The translations under genes were made by a program, and so were the position numbers. The notes under the pieces were generated by a model. The model was not told where the DNA came from. It did no database searches and saw only the letters and a list, made by a program, of their open reading frames with translations. Shown here one piece after another: positions 47,470 through 60,305 of a DNA stretch of 64,000 nucleotides; the first letter of the stretch is position 1; every line of letters begins with the position of its first letter. This DNA comes from Vitrella brassicaformis (lineage: Eukaryota > Sar > Vitrellaceae): positions 1 to 64,000 of the forward strand of contig CDMY01000422.1 in NCBI GenBank assembly GCA_001179505.1, in the 5' to 3' direction.

Positions 47470-48003
47470 ATGGGTAGAGTAGAAACATATCACGTACATT
47501 CGTTGAGAACGGACTCATCACCAGTATTGATCTATGCGTGCATGCAGGTGATGAGCCACGAAAGGCATGGCGGTCGGTGTAAGATTACCTTCACTCCAGG
47601 GGCCTCGCGCGGGGGCAGCACCAGCATGGAGGCGCTGCTCAAGGCTCTGGAGCTCAAACGGCAGCACCTGTTGACGGGCAAGTGCGCCGTCTGTGACACG
47701 TCACCCGCACGTGGCGACGAGGAGGGGGACGCTAATCTCACGACGCGGGACAGGCGTCAGCTGGCGGCCATCAATGCTGCACTCGGGGTGATCAACACAC
47801 AGCGCGAGGTGCCGCCTACCTTTGGGACTGGGTGCTTCGTCTACGAGTCCCGCAGGCTGGTCATCATGAGCCACAAGCGAGCACCTAAACCAGAGTGCAG
47901 AAAGACTTTTCCATGGCACCATGGGAAGCTGCAAGCAATTCAGGACGCTCTTGTGCTCAAGTACGACCATGTGTTGAAGAGGAGGTGTTGTCAAAAAGAT
48001 TAG
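47470..48003 (+). CDS. Cys-motif family protein, copy C (177 aa)
   Basis: Single open frame starting MGRVETYHVHSLRTDSSPV. It holds STSMEALLKALELKRQHL, a CAVC pair, LTTRDRRQLAAINAALGVI, TGCFVYESRRLVIMSHKR, FPWHHGKLQAIQDALVLKYD and ends RRCCQKD-stop. It is the intact version of copy A and shares the ALLxALxxxRQHL..CxxC core with the end of copy B. Function is unknown; the CxxC and CC pairs suggest a small zinc-binding domain (inference). The 3' flank (48017-48072) matches the 3' flank of copy A up to the transposable element insertion. The possibility that it is a fragment captured from a copy B-like gene remains open. Confidence 0.6.
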   Translation: MGRVETYHVHSLRTDSSPVLIYACMQVMSHERHGGRCKITFTPGASRGGSTSMEALLKALELKRQHLLTGKCAVCDTSPARGDEEGDANLTTRDRRQLAAINAALGVINTQREVPPTFGTGCFVYESRRLVIMSHKRAPKPECRKTFPWHHGKLQAIQDALVLKYDHVLKRRCCQKD

Positions 48004-48072
48004 TGGCTCACTTACTATCTGTCTGTGGAGGGAAATTTTCCCGTTGATACCTTTTTCGATTCTCTACGTAGA

Positions 48073-49275
48073 TTCCGAGTAAGGGGCACCCACTGCGTGG
48101 GCACCCCGGGCCGCGAATTGGGCGGGGGTCCAAAGCAGCGTGCGAAGTGGCGGTGAATTATGCGTCACAGAGACATGCACAGCACGAGTGTTGGCGAGAA
48201 GCACACCGACGCATGCAACAATAGCGAGAGTGTCAAAAAACATGCAGACAACAATGGCGGGAGCTTGAAAAACATGCAGATCTCGAAGACAGACGTGGCA
48301 ATAACATGCAGGTACTCAAGAGGGCTGCAGTAAGAACACAAGACACGCCCTTGTTGAAGACGTGCTTGGCCAAGTATATCAATGCATCGATGCATTGATA
48401 TGTGAACCTATCGATATCCAGCGGTGATATCAATAGACATGTATCAATCTAGCGCGCCTGTTGAAGGGGCTATTGAAGACTGCCTTCGATGACTGTCAAT
48501 CGGCTTGTCAATCAAATGGGAGCCGCCAGGGTCAACCCAACGATGACCTGCACCAGCAACGCAACAAGGTAAATGAAATCGGCCACAGCCGCGCCACGTC
48601 AGATGAAGCAAGCCCCCTGAGTNNNNNNNNNNNNNNNNNNNNNNNNNNNNNNNNNNNNNNNNNNNNNNNNNNNNNNNNNNNNNNNNNNNNNNNNNNNNNN
48701 NNNNNNNNNNNNNNNNNNNNNNNNNNNNNNNNNNNNNNNNNNNNNNNNNNNNNNNNNNNNNNNNNNNNNNNNNNNNNNNNNNNNNNNNNNNNNNNNNNNN
48801 NNNNNNNNNNNNNNNNNNNNNNNNNNNNNNNNNNNNNNNNNNNNNNNNNNNNNNNNNNNNNNNNNNNNNNNNNNNNNNNNNNNNNNNNNNNNNNNNNNNN
48901 NNNNNNNNNNNNNNNNNNNNNNCACACAGACGAGTGTTACGGTTAATGACAGTTTCCACTCTTGCTTTTTTAAGAAGTTCGCGCCCAGAGATGCCCTTCA
49001 AGCATCAGCGGTTTCATGTAGCACCCTAGACGTCCTGACCGCCAAGCTTTTCCAATAACTTGCCGCTTTAGGGCATATCCGTTTGACGGTCACTGATCCA
49101 AACGTGACAAAAAACATGAAGCTGTTCGACATATTGGCGTGTCTGTAGTAGTGCGAGCAACACATCACCGCTACCGATTTCCCTTTTTTCTTCCATACGA
49201 TCGCGATCGAACGTTTTGTCCGACCGGACGTGTTGTTTCTTAAAGACGCAAATCGGGCACTAGCCCAATTCGCGG
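48073..49275 (+). mobile_element. Helentron-like transposable element, copy 2 (contains assembly gap)
   Basis: Starts TTCCGAGTAAGGGGCACCC and ends GCCCAATTCGCGG. The left inner arm CCGCGAATTGGGC (48111-48123) is a perfect inverted match to the right terminal arm (49263-49275). A hairpin GGGC-ACTA-GCCC lies at the right end. Compared with copy 1 the middle is shorter, about 300 bases are N, and no helicase sequence is visible in the assembled part. The flanks TCTACGTAGA and ACCAATATGTAG match the uninterrupted site at 30.5 kb, which defines the ends. At most one A is duplicated. Confidence 0.8.
48623..48922. other. Assembly gap (300 N)
   Basis: Run of exactly 300 N, the same length as the other gap, so probably a placeholder rather than a measured size. 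It lies in transposable element copy 2. Confidence 0.99.
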
Positions 49276-49400
49276 ACCAATATGTAGATGGACATATGTA
49301 GTAGGTCCTGTTCACTGATGGATGACCGAGATGGGATGGACGGGAGGGTGTAGGGTTTTGTTCCGTCTGGCTTTCAAACTGAAATATGTCAAAATGATAT
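49276..49400 (+). repeat. Right flank of the duplicated segment
   Basis: ACCAATATGTAGATGGACAT to TCCGTCTGGCTTTCAAACTG matches the reverse complement of about 30425-30536 with few differences. The 112-codon plus frame 49322-49660 starts inside this flank and has no recognisable domain, so I do not annotate it as a gene. Confidence 0.8.
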
Positions 49401-49806
49401 ATGATATGTATAGAATAATCGGCCAAAATTTAATCGACGAAGCCGTTATGGCGACCCCTGCTAGCATCACTGCCCTCCTCAAGGCGAGGGACAGCGGCCC
49501 TTTCAGGGTTGGGCCCACGGTCGTCACACTTTTCTTTTTTGATTCTCTAGTCCCAATGCCGCCAGGCCTAATGAGTGCTAGCTCCCCATTGCAAACTGTA
49601 CTGCGCTTGTTCCACGGCGATATATGCTTGCCCTTCACTCGAACTGAGTACAACAGTTGATGACTTTCATGACTGTCTTTACATGCGCCGTTGTCCCCAT
49701 CCCCTTCTCCCTTGAACACGCGTTAGACGATAGTTCGCGAACTGGAAAAGCACCGCGCAGATGTACAAACCAATGCCATCATCGCATCAATGCCGACCGA
49801 AAGAGG
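49401..49806. other. Non-coding stretch
   Basis: Contains the rest of the orphan frame ending at 49660; no further support for a gene. Confidence 0.4.
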
Positions 49807-51960
49807 CTAGATGATCCCACAGGCACCTAAACAACCGAGATACCCATCATGCCGCAAGAAAAGAACATCGAAGGGCTCCGGGGGCGACCCGAGATCGTCA
49901 GCGAGATCGGCAGCTGTTCCCTGAAGCGTCACGCAGATCCATATCGTTTGGCAAACCCAGGCACGCTGGTGCACATCTGCTGTGTGTCCGTTGGCTTGCC
50001 ACCATGGTCGGCGATCCCTCGGTACTAGCGTCGTGGCCTTCCTGAGCTTCGTGTTGCCGAGTGGCTGAGGCAGCAGGTGGTGACAATGCTGTCGGTGCTG
50101 GTCGGTTCTCCGCGTGCGGCTCGGCCTGGGCGCGTGCGCGATCATGCGGCTGGGCAGCTCGATGCCACGCTTCTGCGTAGTGGCGGGCGTAAAAATTGAC
50201 TCCCTCGGTGATCGACTGCATTGTCAATGGCCGATCGTTGATATACTTGCCCGCAAAGAATACCCTGACAGAGTGAGTGGTAAACGTAAACAAACGAGCG
50301 GGGCGTGGTCTCTGTCGACACACCCACCTTCTGACCCTGTGGACACTCCCGATCAAGTATGCGATGTAACCAAGGTTGTAAGAAACCATGTGTATGAGAC
50401 TCCGCGCAATGTCCTCCTTCCTGACACAAAACCTCTGCCACGTGTGAACATGTCTCTGGTGTGTCCACATACATGCAAATGCACCCGTACTTTGGTGATT
50501 ACCTCAGGCTTCCTCGCAGCTCAGTTGCCGATACACAGGTGTTCAGGGCGTATATTTTGCCAAAGCTGCTGGCAAGGGTATCGCCAGGAAGCACTCGACT
50601 CCCACCTGGAAAAAGGCAGCGGGACCACTTACAACGCTCTCCGTAACGACTCCCACCAGTTACAACGATGACCACTTACTCCGCTCCCCGAAGAGATCTC
50701 TGACTTTTAGGTCGAGCACGTCCTCTCCTGCACGTAAAAAGGTATCCCACCACAACAGGCGTCTGTGTGGTCTTGTTGACCTTTCTCTGACAGTCGAACG
50801 ACTTCCTCGAAAGACGAGGCGTTGAACAGCAGTCGGGCAAGGCCAAGGACGGTGCCTGCAAGCGCGGTCCAATAGCGAACACGAGAAGGAGAAGAGGAAA
50901 ATGAACGCATGCTTTTCAGCGGCCATCACCACCCCGTCCCTACCTCCGCCGATACACGTTCCAGTGACACGCAGAAACTTATCCGGAGCAGTAGCCTGGC
51001 ATTGAAATGAACACCTCAGTATCGCCGTCATGGATGGCTGTCCATCTACCTTAAGAATCGACACTCCAGACCCAATGTTGACGACAAGGAGGGGATACAC
51101 GTTCTCCTCCTGGTACATACAGCCAAACACCCTCACTCGGCGTGCATGGAAAGCAGAAAGCTACTGACCAGGTCGACAGGGACGCGTGTTCTGCTCGTCA
51201 CATCGAAACGGAACACGATGCTGTCTGTTGCTGAGCAAAAAAAGAAACCAAACAGATCTAATGAGAGAGGGACGTCCGCGAGGCAGACCTGGTCGGCCGC
51301 GGGAACCGAACCCTCGGGAGCTGCTCGCGGACGTCTCGCTCCCCTGCATCCGTCTCGTGCTGTGGCTGTGTTGCCGGATCAGAAAAGAGAGCCCATTCAT
51401 CAGCGACTGCATCTCGTCATTCTTGTGAATCTGAACTCCTGCAACTCAAAAAGCCATTCCCACAGGCGATTTCCGCGCACCATACACAGCTTTGTTTGTC
51501 AATACCAAGCTTCTTGCTGAGGAGGTCTTGATACTTGAATGCTCCTCCTCCGGTAACCTCCAGTGCCTGACCGGGTCTTACACCTACGACATCTGTAGGA
51601 AGCAAGACGGTAACGGACGCACACACACTGAAGCGCAGCGGGAACTCATCATCCTCACCCCTCAAAAATGTGATGAGATCCCCCATCTGTTTTGTCTGGA
51701 AATGAATGAAGCGCAGAGTGCGACCGTCCCCCACTGCAAAACACACAGAAGGAAAGTCGACACGCCCTGTCATTCACGGCCTGCGTACAGTCCAGCTCGA
51801 GATGGTCGTCTGGCGGAGAGAGCCCTTCGCTTTGATTGTGTGTTTCCCCTGTCGAGGAGAAGACGACCTTTGCTAAACTTCCGCCGACATCAAGACCAAT
51901 TTTGGGTGCTCCTGCGAGGGCGGGGGTAAGCGGAGGAGCGGATGACTCACTGGAGCGCAT
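49807..51960 (-). CDS. Pantothenate kinase, eukaryotic type (type II)
   Basis: Minus-strand gene starting at the ATG at 51960 with MRSSESSAPPLTPAL, then the ATP-binding strand KIGLDVGGSLAKVVFSS. Family landmarks follow in order: LRFIHFQTKQMGDLITFL (about 51720-51665), ALEVTGGGAFKYQDLLSKKL (about 51565-51505), DEMQSLMNGLSFLI, YPLLVVNIGSGVSILKVDG (about 51095-51035), FLRVTGTCIGGG, TVLGLARLLFNASSFEEVV (about 50855-50800), LDLKVRDLFGE, IARSLIHMVSYNLGYIAYLI (about 50410-50350), VRVFFAGKYINDRPLTMQSI (about 50275-50215) and the C-terminal FLRHDGYLGCLGA ending at 49807. A Pro/Ala/Gln-rich insert of about 50 residues (about 50145-50000) precedes the last block. The enzyme phosphorylates pantothenate, the committed step of coenzyme A synthesis. 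The gene is head to head with the TFIIIC-like gene, start codons 221 bases apart. Confidence 0.88.
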
Positions 51961-52181
51961 GATAGAGCGTCGACAATTGAGTCCTTTTTGTTCTTGGCGA
52001 GGAACGAACGAACGATCGCGTCCAAGAAAAAGGGGAGCAATCCATCTTCATCGTCGTTTTTTCGGCAGAAGTCATAGCACGGAGCCACGTAGGCAACAAG
52101 AACAGGGAAGAAACTCGTTTCGCCCACCTGCTTCCTTGCATGTTGCAGCCGGTCTGCCAGTCTGTCAGCGTGTTTCTCAGC

Positions 52182-55100
52182 ATGTCCCTCGCACTGGTCG
52201 TGAGGCAGACCGTCGAGATGCTGGCGATGGAAGGTGGGATCCACGGACTCCCAGTTGCGGAGCTGTGCGGCAGGCTGGACCTTCCAGAGGAGGTGCGCCG
52301 CAGGGTGAGTATCTGCTGGAGACCGCCTCGTCCGTGTTGTGATATACTGTAGGCTCAGGCGGCGCTGACCGATGCGCTCGCGGCGAGGGATGATATCGAA
52401 ATCGTCGCTGAGGTGATCGGAAAATGACTTGAATCTCCCATCTGCCTCTTGATCGCCTCCTGATGTGCTATGGACTCCTGGACGTATCCAGAGGGGCCAA
52501 ATGAGGGCACGCATTCGCCCAAGCAGCTCGTCCTCACGTCAGTTACTCAACATCGGTCACACCTACCCTCTGTCCAAGCACGAGGTGCGGCTCTGCATCC
52601 TTACTGCTATTGCTAAAAGAAGGTGTGAGAAAGCGATTGCAATCCTGCCACAAAACAATAATGCGGCACTCACCGATTCTTGCAGGTGCGAGGGATATTG
52701 GCAGTTCCAGCTTTCATGGGACCTCGGCATTGATCCGCGAGACGTGTTTCATCACGTCAAGGCCTTGACGCGAGACGGCTACCTTGTGCGCTTCGCGCTA
52801 GCCATTCCATCTTGGGCCCGCAAGCGGAAGGATGGGACGGTCATGGACCACAATGCAGGCAGCGTAGCCTCATCATCACTCATTTGGCTCGAAACTTACT
52901 TTGACCCTCTCCATATGCCTCGTCACGTGTGGGACCTGTTGTTTGCGTCCAAGCTCCAACCTTTCACAGAGAAGATACTGTCGATCATAAGTGCGCGACC
53001 TCAAGGCCTTATGCTCGAGAGCGACCTTGAGCTCCTGTGCCTCAGCTTTCTCAGTGAAGAGGTGTTCGGAGGAATTAATCTCAGTGAACATCAGATTTAC
53101 CAGATTAATTCCTGTTTCTCTTTTCTAGGTGTCGCCGGTGGCCAGCATGAAAAGCGCCAGAAGTCTTTACAAACGTCTCAGGTGGCAATAATTGTCGACG
53201 AGGTGTTGGGCCCTAGATCCGTGTCTGGCTCTCGCAGGCGACGTCTGTTGCACGACGACAAAGCGAGACGCGTTAAGACTTGGTGTCCGGCAACAGAGAG
53301 GACTGAAACTTGTATTTGCGTCAATGCGAATGCAGGGTAAGGGACGACATGTATAGCGATGTTCACTGATCCGTAATGACTCATTCGTTTCGACTGGGTG
53401 CAGCACCGCTGACCAATCAGTTGAACCGTTAATAGAAATGCCAGAGGTGGCGCAGCACGGCGGTGATCTCAAAGAAGAGGATGAATCAAAGTCCACGATA
53501 AGGGGAATGAAAAAGAATGTCTGCCGCACATCTGACACCTGTGTGTGGGCTGTCTCTGAACACCAGACGAAGTGAAAGAGCGGCAACTTTTGTTGAACCA
53601 TCGCCGGCGGATCAGGTGATGTTCCTTCACTCAGACACGCTGCCGCACCAGTTATTCGGTGGCATCAGATTCATAACCTTGTTCGCTCGACGGCATGCGG
53701 CGGCATCTTCACCCCCGACATTCAGTCTACCTCAGCCATACCGAAGAAAATGGTTGAGAAAGTGCTCGTGGTAACAGATGCTCCCCGTTGCTACCATTGT
53801 ACAGACTGTGCAGTTCACTTTGCAGGAGTTAGAAGAGGCGGGACTGGTCGCGAAGGAGTACCATCGACAGCAGGGCCAACAAGGAAACGCAGCCGTGTTC
53901 CGATTTCATGCAATGGACGCCGCTCCAAGGTTTGCATCCCGAACAAAACGCCCGTTGGATTATCCAATTTTTACGACTTCTTCACTCTCATCAGAACAAA
54001 ACGCGCCCCAGCACTTTCCGGAGATGCTCACGACAGGAAAGAATCTGGCCCTGCGGCAACCATTACACACCAGCTCCAGCGGCGGCTTAGATGGTGTGTT
54101 CAATTCATCGAGCGTGAGTGCCGGAGCATGCCCGCAGCTGAGAGTGGAGATGTTAGAAGAGGAAGGGGCGTTCTGATTACTGAGCTTCAAGACGTTGTTG
54201 GGTCGATGGAAAGCAGTGGGATGCCAGACAGGTAGCTTGAGGGGAGACTCCTTCTGCAATTCAAGCGAACGCGTGTCTTGTCATGTGTAGAAAAACTGTT
54301 GTGAAAATGCTTCCATCGATCCAGAAGATTTTGCCGACGCTCAAGATCTGCCAAGTAAAGATGAACAAATCACAGGTGCGAAAAACAGCTGGGCACCTTT
54401 CCAACGGAGCAATTTGGGGATTACATTGCTGCAATAGGCGGTCCGGTACGTGTTTCTTAGCGATGAGCTCAGCCAATCGGAAGCGGATGAGAGTGCCAAG
54501 CAGACAGTAACTTATTTTTCCCGCACAAGTTACTGTGCTATCATATCACCAGAGTTCTGTGCTCTATCAGTTGGGTTTTCGCAAACAAGCAGCACAAGAT
54601 GCAGCACAAAGAAGGAAAGGGAACCTACAGGGGAATCTTGCCACTGTGAGAACGTTGAACTGACGCGGAGAAACTTGATGGCGAAAGCATTTTTTCTTCT
54701 TGCAGGGCATCGTTGGCGTGTCGCTGGCGTCTTCTGGTCCCAGAAAGAGCACCAGGCGGAAAAGGGTTCGTGTGAACAAGACTTATTTTGGCCTAAGGAA
54801 ACACCAACAACAAATGCTAAATACTTAAGTAAGGCCTTTTTATTGCTCTCCGTTTTTCAGAAACAGCCTGACAAACTCAGGTTTCAACAAAGAGTTGCTC
54901 AATATTATGGCTACGTCTCGCCTGCAATGCTACGGCTCCAGCTGTTCCACCGCGCAGTTCTCGACTTAGCACGGGAGGCCCTTTTTCTCTCTGGTAGGAA
55001 ATAGAAAGAAACTCAAGCGAACTTCTCCTTGTCAACATCGCCGATCGGCAGGCTACCAAGAGCCCGCAACAATGGAGGACACTGCTTTGCGAACAGAAAA

Positions 55101-58100
55101 CGTTTTCCGAAACATGACTCTCGACACGTTCCTTCAAGTGGTATGTGCTTCGCAAGTTGATGAATTGTGTGTGCAGCTGCGCACAGTGCGTGGTTGTCTA
55201 ACTTTCAGCTCGGATACGGATCTCCACTGCAGTGGGTCGAGGAATATCTAGTCAGCAGCCAACCGCCCATGCGAATGAAGGAGGTGCCTGTTTTCGAGAT
55301 ACGCAGTTTGTTGGACCCAGGAGGTATGGCACGATGATGTACAGATCCACATACCCTGTCTTTGCTCACGACATTCATGCGCAGGTAGTTCGAAGCAGTC
55401 CCGAGAGAAGTACCTGTCGCGCATATCAAGACTGTTCAGTGCTCTCTGTAAGCACCGTGATTGCAGGACTTCTTTCCTTTTTTCCTCGCATTTCTTTGTC
55501 ACAGGTAACCTACATCTCGTGTCTGCCAATGAAAGCGCCCAACGCGTGTCCTGGATAATTCATCGTCGTGTCTCCCTTCACCGTTTTTCGAACGATCCGC
55601 ATGTACACGGGAAAGACGCGAAACATTCGTACCACGTCCATCGCGTCTGATGGTGTGTTCTTCGCAGCAACCTCAAACGGTCATCGGCTCGTTCGACCTT
55701 TGGGAGCGAACCGACTTTGGCCGCTTTTGGAGCACCTTGCAAGTCTGAGGGAACAAAATGGGGTCACAGGGCTTCAAATGGATATACCATATTGGATTAT
55801 GCTTGTAGGAAGAATCTTTCCGCTGGATTTCCACGAAACAGCCTGGTGTTCTGCAGAGTGTCGGGTCCGGGTCTGTCGAAACCAAAACCGCGGAAGACGC
55901 AATGGCTGAAAGGCGGAGCGAAGCGCTGGCCAGAAAAAAGGCACGAATTTCTTCATGGTTGCAGCGCAATTATTTTCTTTTTCTGTGTCAGAGAAAGGTA
56001 GACTGTCCAGCCAACGTGAAGTTGCGTTACTTGTTTTCCAAGAAGAACTGGAAATCTCAAAAATGCCTTGATGCAAGACGACAAGTAAGACGGGGCAGAG
56101 AACTAAAATACTTCTGTTGCCTCCCCTCCGTTGCCAGGCAAAGATTGAGGGGGTGGCAAAGAGCCTTTCCGACATGCCAGGTGGGAAGTCTAAAGGTGTC
56201 AGGTGAGTTCCTCCTCCGCGTTCCGCAGTTATTTCTGGTTTAGCCACAAGGCTCAATCTGCAGTCACAGGTAGATCTCATAGAATTGAATCAGATAATGC
56301 CGACTGAGCTGCTTCTAGCTGTTTCATGCTTTCTTAGGCAGCGTTCCACCCTCTCGTTCGCCGGCTGAGCTTCAGGTTCGTCAACCATCCGCACAACAAA
56401 GTGGGGCCTGGCACTTTGACGAGTGCAGGAAGTACTCCAACGGATTTCCGAGGACAGCAGCTGGAGCAAAAATTTGGCAGAGACGTCAACGAAGCGGCAG
56501 GAGTAAGAGAACGACCACTGTAATGCAGCTTCTTCTATTGCAACATGTCTTGTGTCTTTGCCTGGGATGCAGCAACCGAACAAGTCCGCGATCCTTCAAC
56601 TACTGCTCAAGACTACAATGCAGAAGAACTCGGACAGCTTCAGCTCGTTAGATGGGATAAGGGAGATGAGATTCGAAGGACAAAATTCAATTCACTGCGT
56701 GGCTGTCCTTTGACTGTCGCAGACTGACCCCGAATGGGCGGATGCCCTGCACCAGTTCAAGAAAGGTAAGGTAAGAGAGCCGTTCTGCATGTTCTTGTCT
56801 CTAAGTTGTCAAAACCCCATCTCTATGCGCAGATGAGGAGAATCGGTTGCTTGCCTACGCCGTGGTGGCGGAGCGTCTGTGCAGAGCACCGGAACCGTCG
56901 AAAGCCATAGGTCTTATCGCTTCAGTATCGCAACGTTCTCGCAGCATCGCTTCCCTAGCGCATCCTACATGGCTGGTAATGAGCTACAGCCGAGAAAGAC
57001 CCCTACAGCCTGTTTTCGCCGCACAGAACATGGAACTTTTTAGCGGCCACTCCAGTGAAAGATGTCGTCACGGTTTTATGATCATCGTGGCACGCACCCC
57101 GTTGGCCGGCCGTCTCTGGTCGAACTTCAGGTCATTGGTCCGTTTCGTGATCGACGAGTACAGAAGAGACTTGTTGTGTTTCCTCGCTGCAGAAAGCTGG
57201 GCATAGGCGCCTTTTGCGACTGGATTTGTCCCCCGACGATTAGTGATGTTGCCTATGAGGGATCTCTTGCGAACGTGACAAGCATTGTGCCCAGTGGCAT
57301 CTCGTTTTCGAAGGTTGTAGCGGAAGCGAAAACATCAGAGCCTGAGCTACTCATGCGTCGAGCATTTCTGCGGGTCTCGTCTCACGAACTATCCGAAGAA
57401 ACAAGCGCCGTAACATACGCTTCGTGCTTGTTTGTTTCATCAGATTCACTTGTTGACTCCAGTTTATGCATACCGAAGAAGCTGGGCGTCGACAAGTGTG
57501 GAGAGGCTGCTGAACCAGGACATCGAAACCACCCTTGCCGACTGGAAGCACAAAGGCTGGGTCACAATCGCAAAGACTGCTTCAACACCTCGCGAAATGG
57601 CCGTGCAGCACTATTTCTTCGATGCAGCAGCGAGAACATACGTCTTGTCGAAGTAAATTGTCAGAATTGAAAGAACGGAGCAGCAGTCTGATTTGGTCAC
57701 GGTGCCTTGACATCAGATCGGCGCGGCTTCTCTTATTTGGCAAATGCCGAGACATCATCAACGATATGACGTTTGACAGAGTTGCCAATGGCTTCCAGTC
57801 AGTCGTCAGTCGGGTGACCAACAGTGCCCGACAACCTCTGCGTCCGGTGTGGCAGCCATCGGATGATTCGACCGTCACACTGCGTGATACCTCTACGAAT
57901 GAAAGGGCGTTCATCTTGGTACTGAACAGCATCCGACTCCACCTTAGGGCAGAAGAGCCGCAGGTATGAAATCACCGAGAATATATGGTACGAAGGACTC
58001 TTGTATTTCTTGTTTCCTGCTTTCAGCCGAGATCATTCCAACGCGGTGCAACTGACGATTTTCCCTCTGGCACTGAAGCCGGAGACAACGCGTAAGCGCG

Positions 58101-60117
58101 CGGCCCTGTAATACGACAATCATCACAGCTACATGTTTGTCCCTATCTGGCCTATTCTTTGACCTCAGAGACGCAACTGAACTTTCAAAGTTTAGAAGGC
58201 GGGTACGACAGGCACTGGGAAGCAACGATCAGCAAGGTCCTTTCTTGGCACATGTCCTCCAAGCCGAGTCCGCAGATGAAGACGAAGTTTCAAACAGCAG
58301 CCGTGAATCGGCCGGAAACACAGACGAGAGGATCTCGCTCTCAACGGGAACGACGACGACGAAAGGATTGGAGAGCTTCCTGTCCGAGACGGCAATTATT
58401 GACTTGCTTCTTGTTGACAGGCTTCAGCGCAACCTCGAGATCCGAAGAACCAGCTTTCATGGTGGGGCTAAGCAGCGGACTGATTGCCCAGACCCTTCCT
58501 TCTTTCCCGTCGTGCTGAAAGCGGCTGCCATCGGGATGGGTTTGCAGCGGGGTCCATGCATCGAGCTTTCTGACGTCTACACGGTGTTGACAAGCGGGCT
58601 CTCTGGTGATGATGGCGTCCACATGTTTCTGGATGGAGTCAAGATATCCCAACCAGAACCCATTATTCCGTGCTACGATGAGGAGCGCGAGAATCAGTGT
58701 TTGCTAGACTCAAAAATGGCGGCGAGTTTGGAAATTGTTTCATCATGGCCCTCTCCAGCTAGCAACAAATTGTCACCAGACCCCAAAGCTGTTGGCGCTT
58801 TGCCCGAAAGATCTGACATCTTGTGTTTTCTTGAGGCGGCGACATCGTGGATGCTTCAACAGACAACCGCAGGCCCTCCTTTCAACTACTTGTCAACTTT
58901 CACTTATCCTCCGCGTTTCTCTCGTGGCGGCACTCTGGGTCCCGGCGAAGTCCGCTTCGACCCAACAGAGGTGCACTCCCTTGGACGTGCTTGTATTCGG
59001 CTTCTTCAACAAATTCAAGCAGGCGGTAGTGCTGGCATTGCATGGAGGGATCTAGTCTCGCTCTGGAGCCGCCAAGCCTGTCCACCTATTAGTACAGATC
59101 CCGAGAAAAATATCGAATATGTTGAGTGGAGATGTGCGCGGAAAGATGGCTACGTTGCGCGGCCAGAACGAGTGTCTGTATGTGACGGAAGACCCTCTAT
59201 CGAACTCACCATTGACTTCGAGGGAACGGCATCCAGGCCCAGCAGGGATCTGCTTTCTCTTCCTGCAGTACTTGGCGGCATTATTCCATTCCATACTGCT
59301 GACCATCAGAGGCTGCGGATTTGCGTACGTTTTTGTTTTCGAGCCTGCTTACAGTTACTGGAGACGCTTCGTCTGGTGGCCGTTTTCCCGTGTCAAGATG
59401 ATTTTCGCGTGGTGGCATCCGATAGCGCTTCATCCTACTGCCTGCCGATTCGCCGGATTTTTAAGTGTTTGCAAAAACCCGCAGCGGCCACAGGTCATCA
59501 GGAACACCCTCTTCCTGCTGCTGGATCCCTCTTCAAAAATACCGGAAGTGCTCACGTGCCTGTCTCTCTTTGGCGTCGTTGGGGCTCTCCTCTTGGTTCT
59601 CAATGCTATTATCACGCCGACGAGCAACAACGGCGATCATCTTCCTTGTATTTGCAACAGCGATCTGGCGCAATTCGCTATCTGAGCTCTCTTCTGAAAG
59701 GGACTTGCGATCTCATTACGCTCGATGACAACCTGGTGCCTGCATCAAGGTACGCGAACTATGTCTACATTTCACTTTCCATGCCTACCTCCTTATTTCT
59801 GTCTCTCACCGCTTCCAGTTGGGTGCGGCTCGACGGGCACCTGAATGTCATCCTCGTGTACATGCTTTCGCTACGAGTGATGCGTCTCGTTCGAGCTCTT
59901 CCAGAAAGCACTATTGATTCCGTGAGTCTATTAATGGAACGGCTGCCTTATCTGCTACTGTTTTCTCTCTCTCCTGCCTCTTCTGTTCTTTGTTTAGGTC
60001 TGTGGCCGCTTTGTGTTGCTGGACGCTTGCGAGACGAGGTTCTTGATCGAATGCTTGGTGATTGAGGGTTCACTCGAACTAGCAGATGACGGAAGTTTGA
60101 TCAAGTGCACGTCTTAG
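52182..60117 (+). CDS. TFIIIC largest-subunit-like protein (B-block binding, GTF3C1/Tfc3 type)
   Basis: Long multi-exon gene. It starts MSLALVVRQTVEMLAMEGGI (ATG 52182) with a winged-helix-like first exon (VAELCGRLDLPEEVRRR), continued by ALTDALAARDDIEIVAE. The B-block winged helix is clear: RCEGYWQFQLSWDLGIDPRD then VFHHVKALTRDGYLVRF (about 52685-52795), which matches the TFIIIC B-block pattern. Downstream exons include TVQFTLQELEEAGLVAKEYH (about 53800-53860), YYGYVSPAMLRLQLFHRAVL (about 54905-54965), TLDTFLQVLGYGSPLQWVEE and VPVFEIRSLLDPGG. A long, less conserved C-terminal part (58137-59325) encodes SGLFFDLRDATELSKFRRR, AIIDLLLVDRLQRN and HSLGRACIRLLQQIQ. The last exon reads FVLLDACETRFLIECLVIEG and ends at 60117. 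The protein binds the B box of tRNA genes and recruits RNA polymerase III. Exons between 53.3 and 58.1 kb are only partly resolved; two neighbouring genes cannot be fully excluded. Confidence 0.7.
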
Positions 60118-60305
60118 AAGAGAAGTATGTCACCCATGTCTGATTTCGTACATGATTCTGCCATCGTGCTGCGTACGATCCGAGACAGTCCCACTCCCAC
60201 ATTAGATACACCTCGATTATCACATTCGAATATCCATCTGATATTCCCGTGACAATCTATCTGTGTGAAACATGGCCATCACGCAAAGAGCGCCAGACTT
60301 GCATC

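Noticed and set aside
49322-49660. 112-codon plus frame as a gene
   Set aside because: It starts inside a duplicated non-coding flank and the matching sequence at 30.4 kb has no equivalent frame.
51873-52514. 213-codon minus frame across the PanK/TFIIIC gap
   Set aside because: It lies antisense to the first TFIIIC exons and overlaps the PanK start; no recognisable family.
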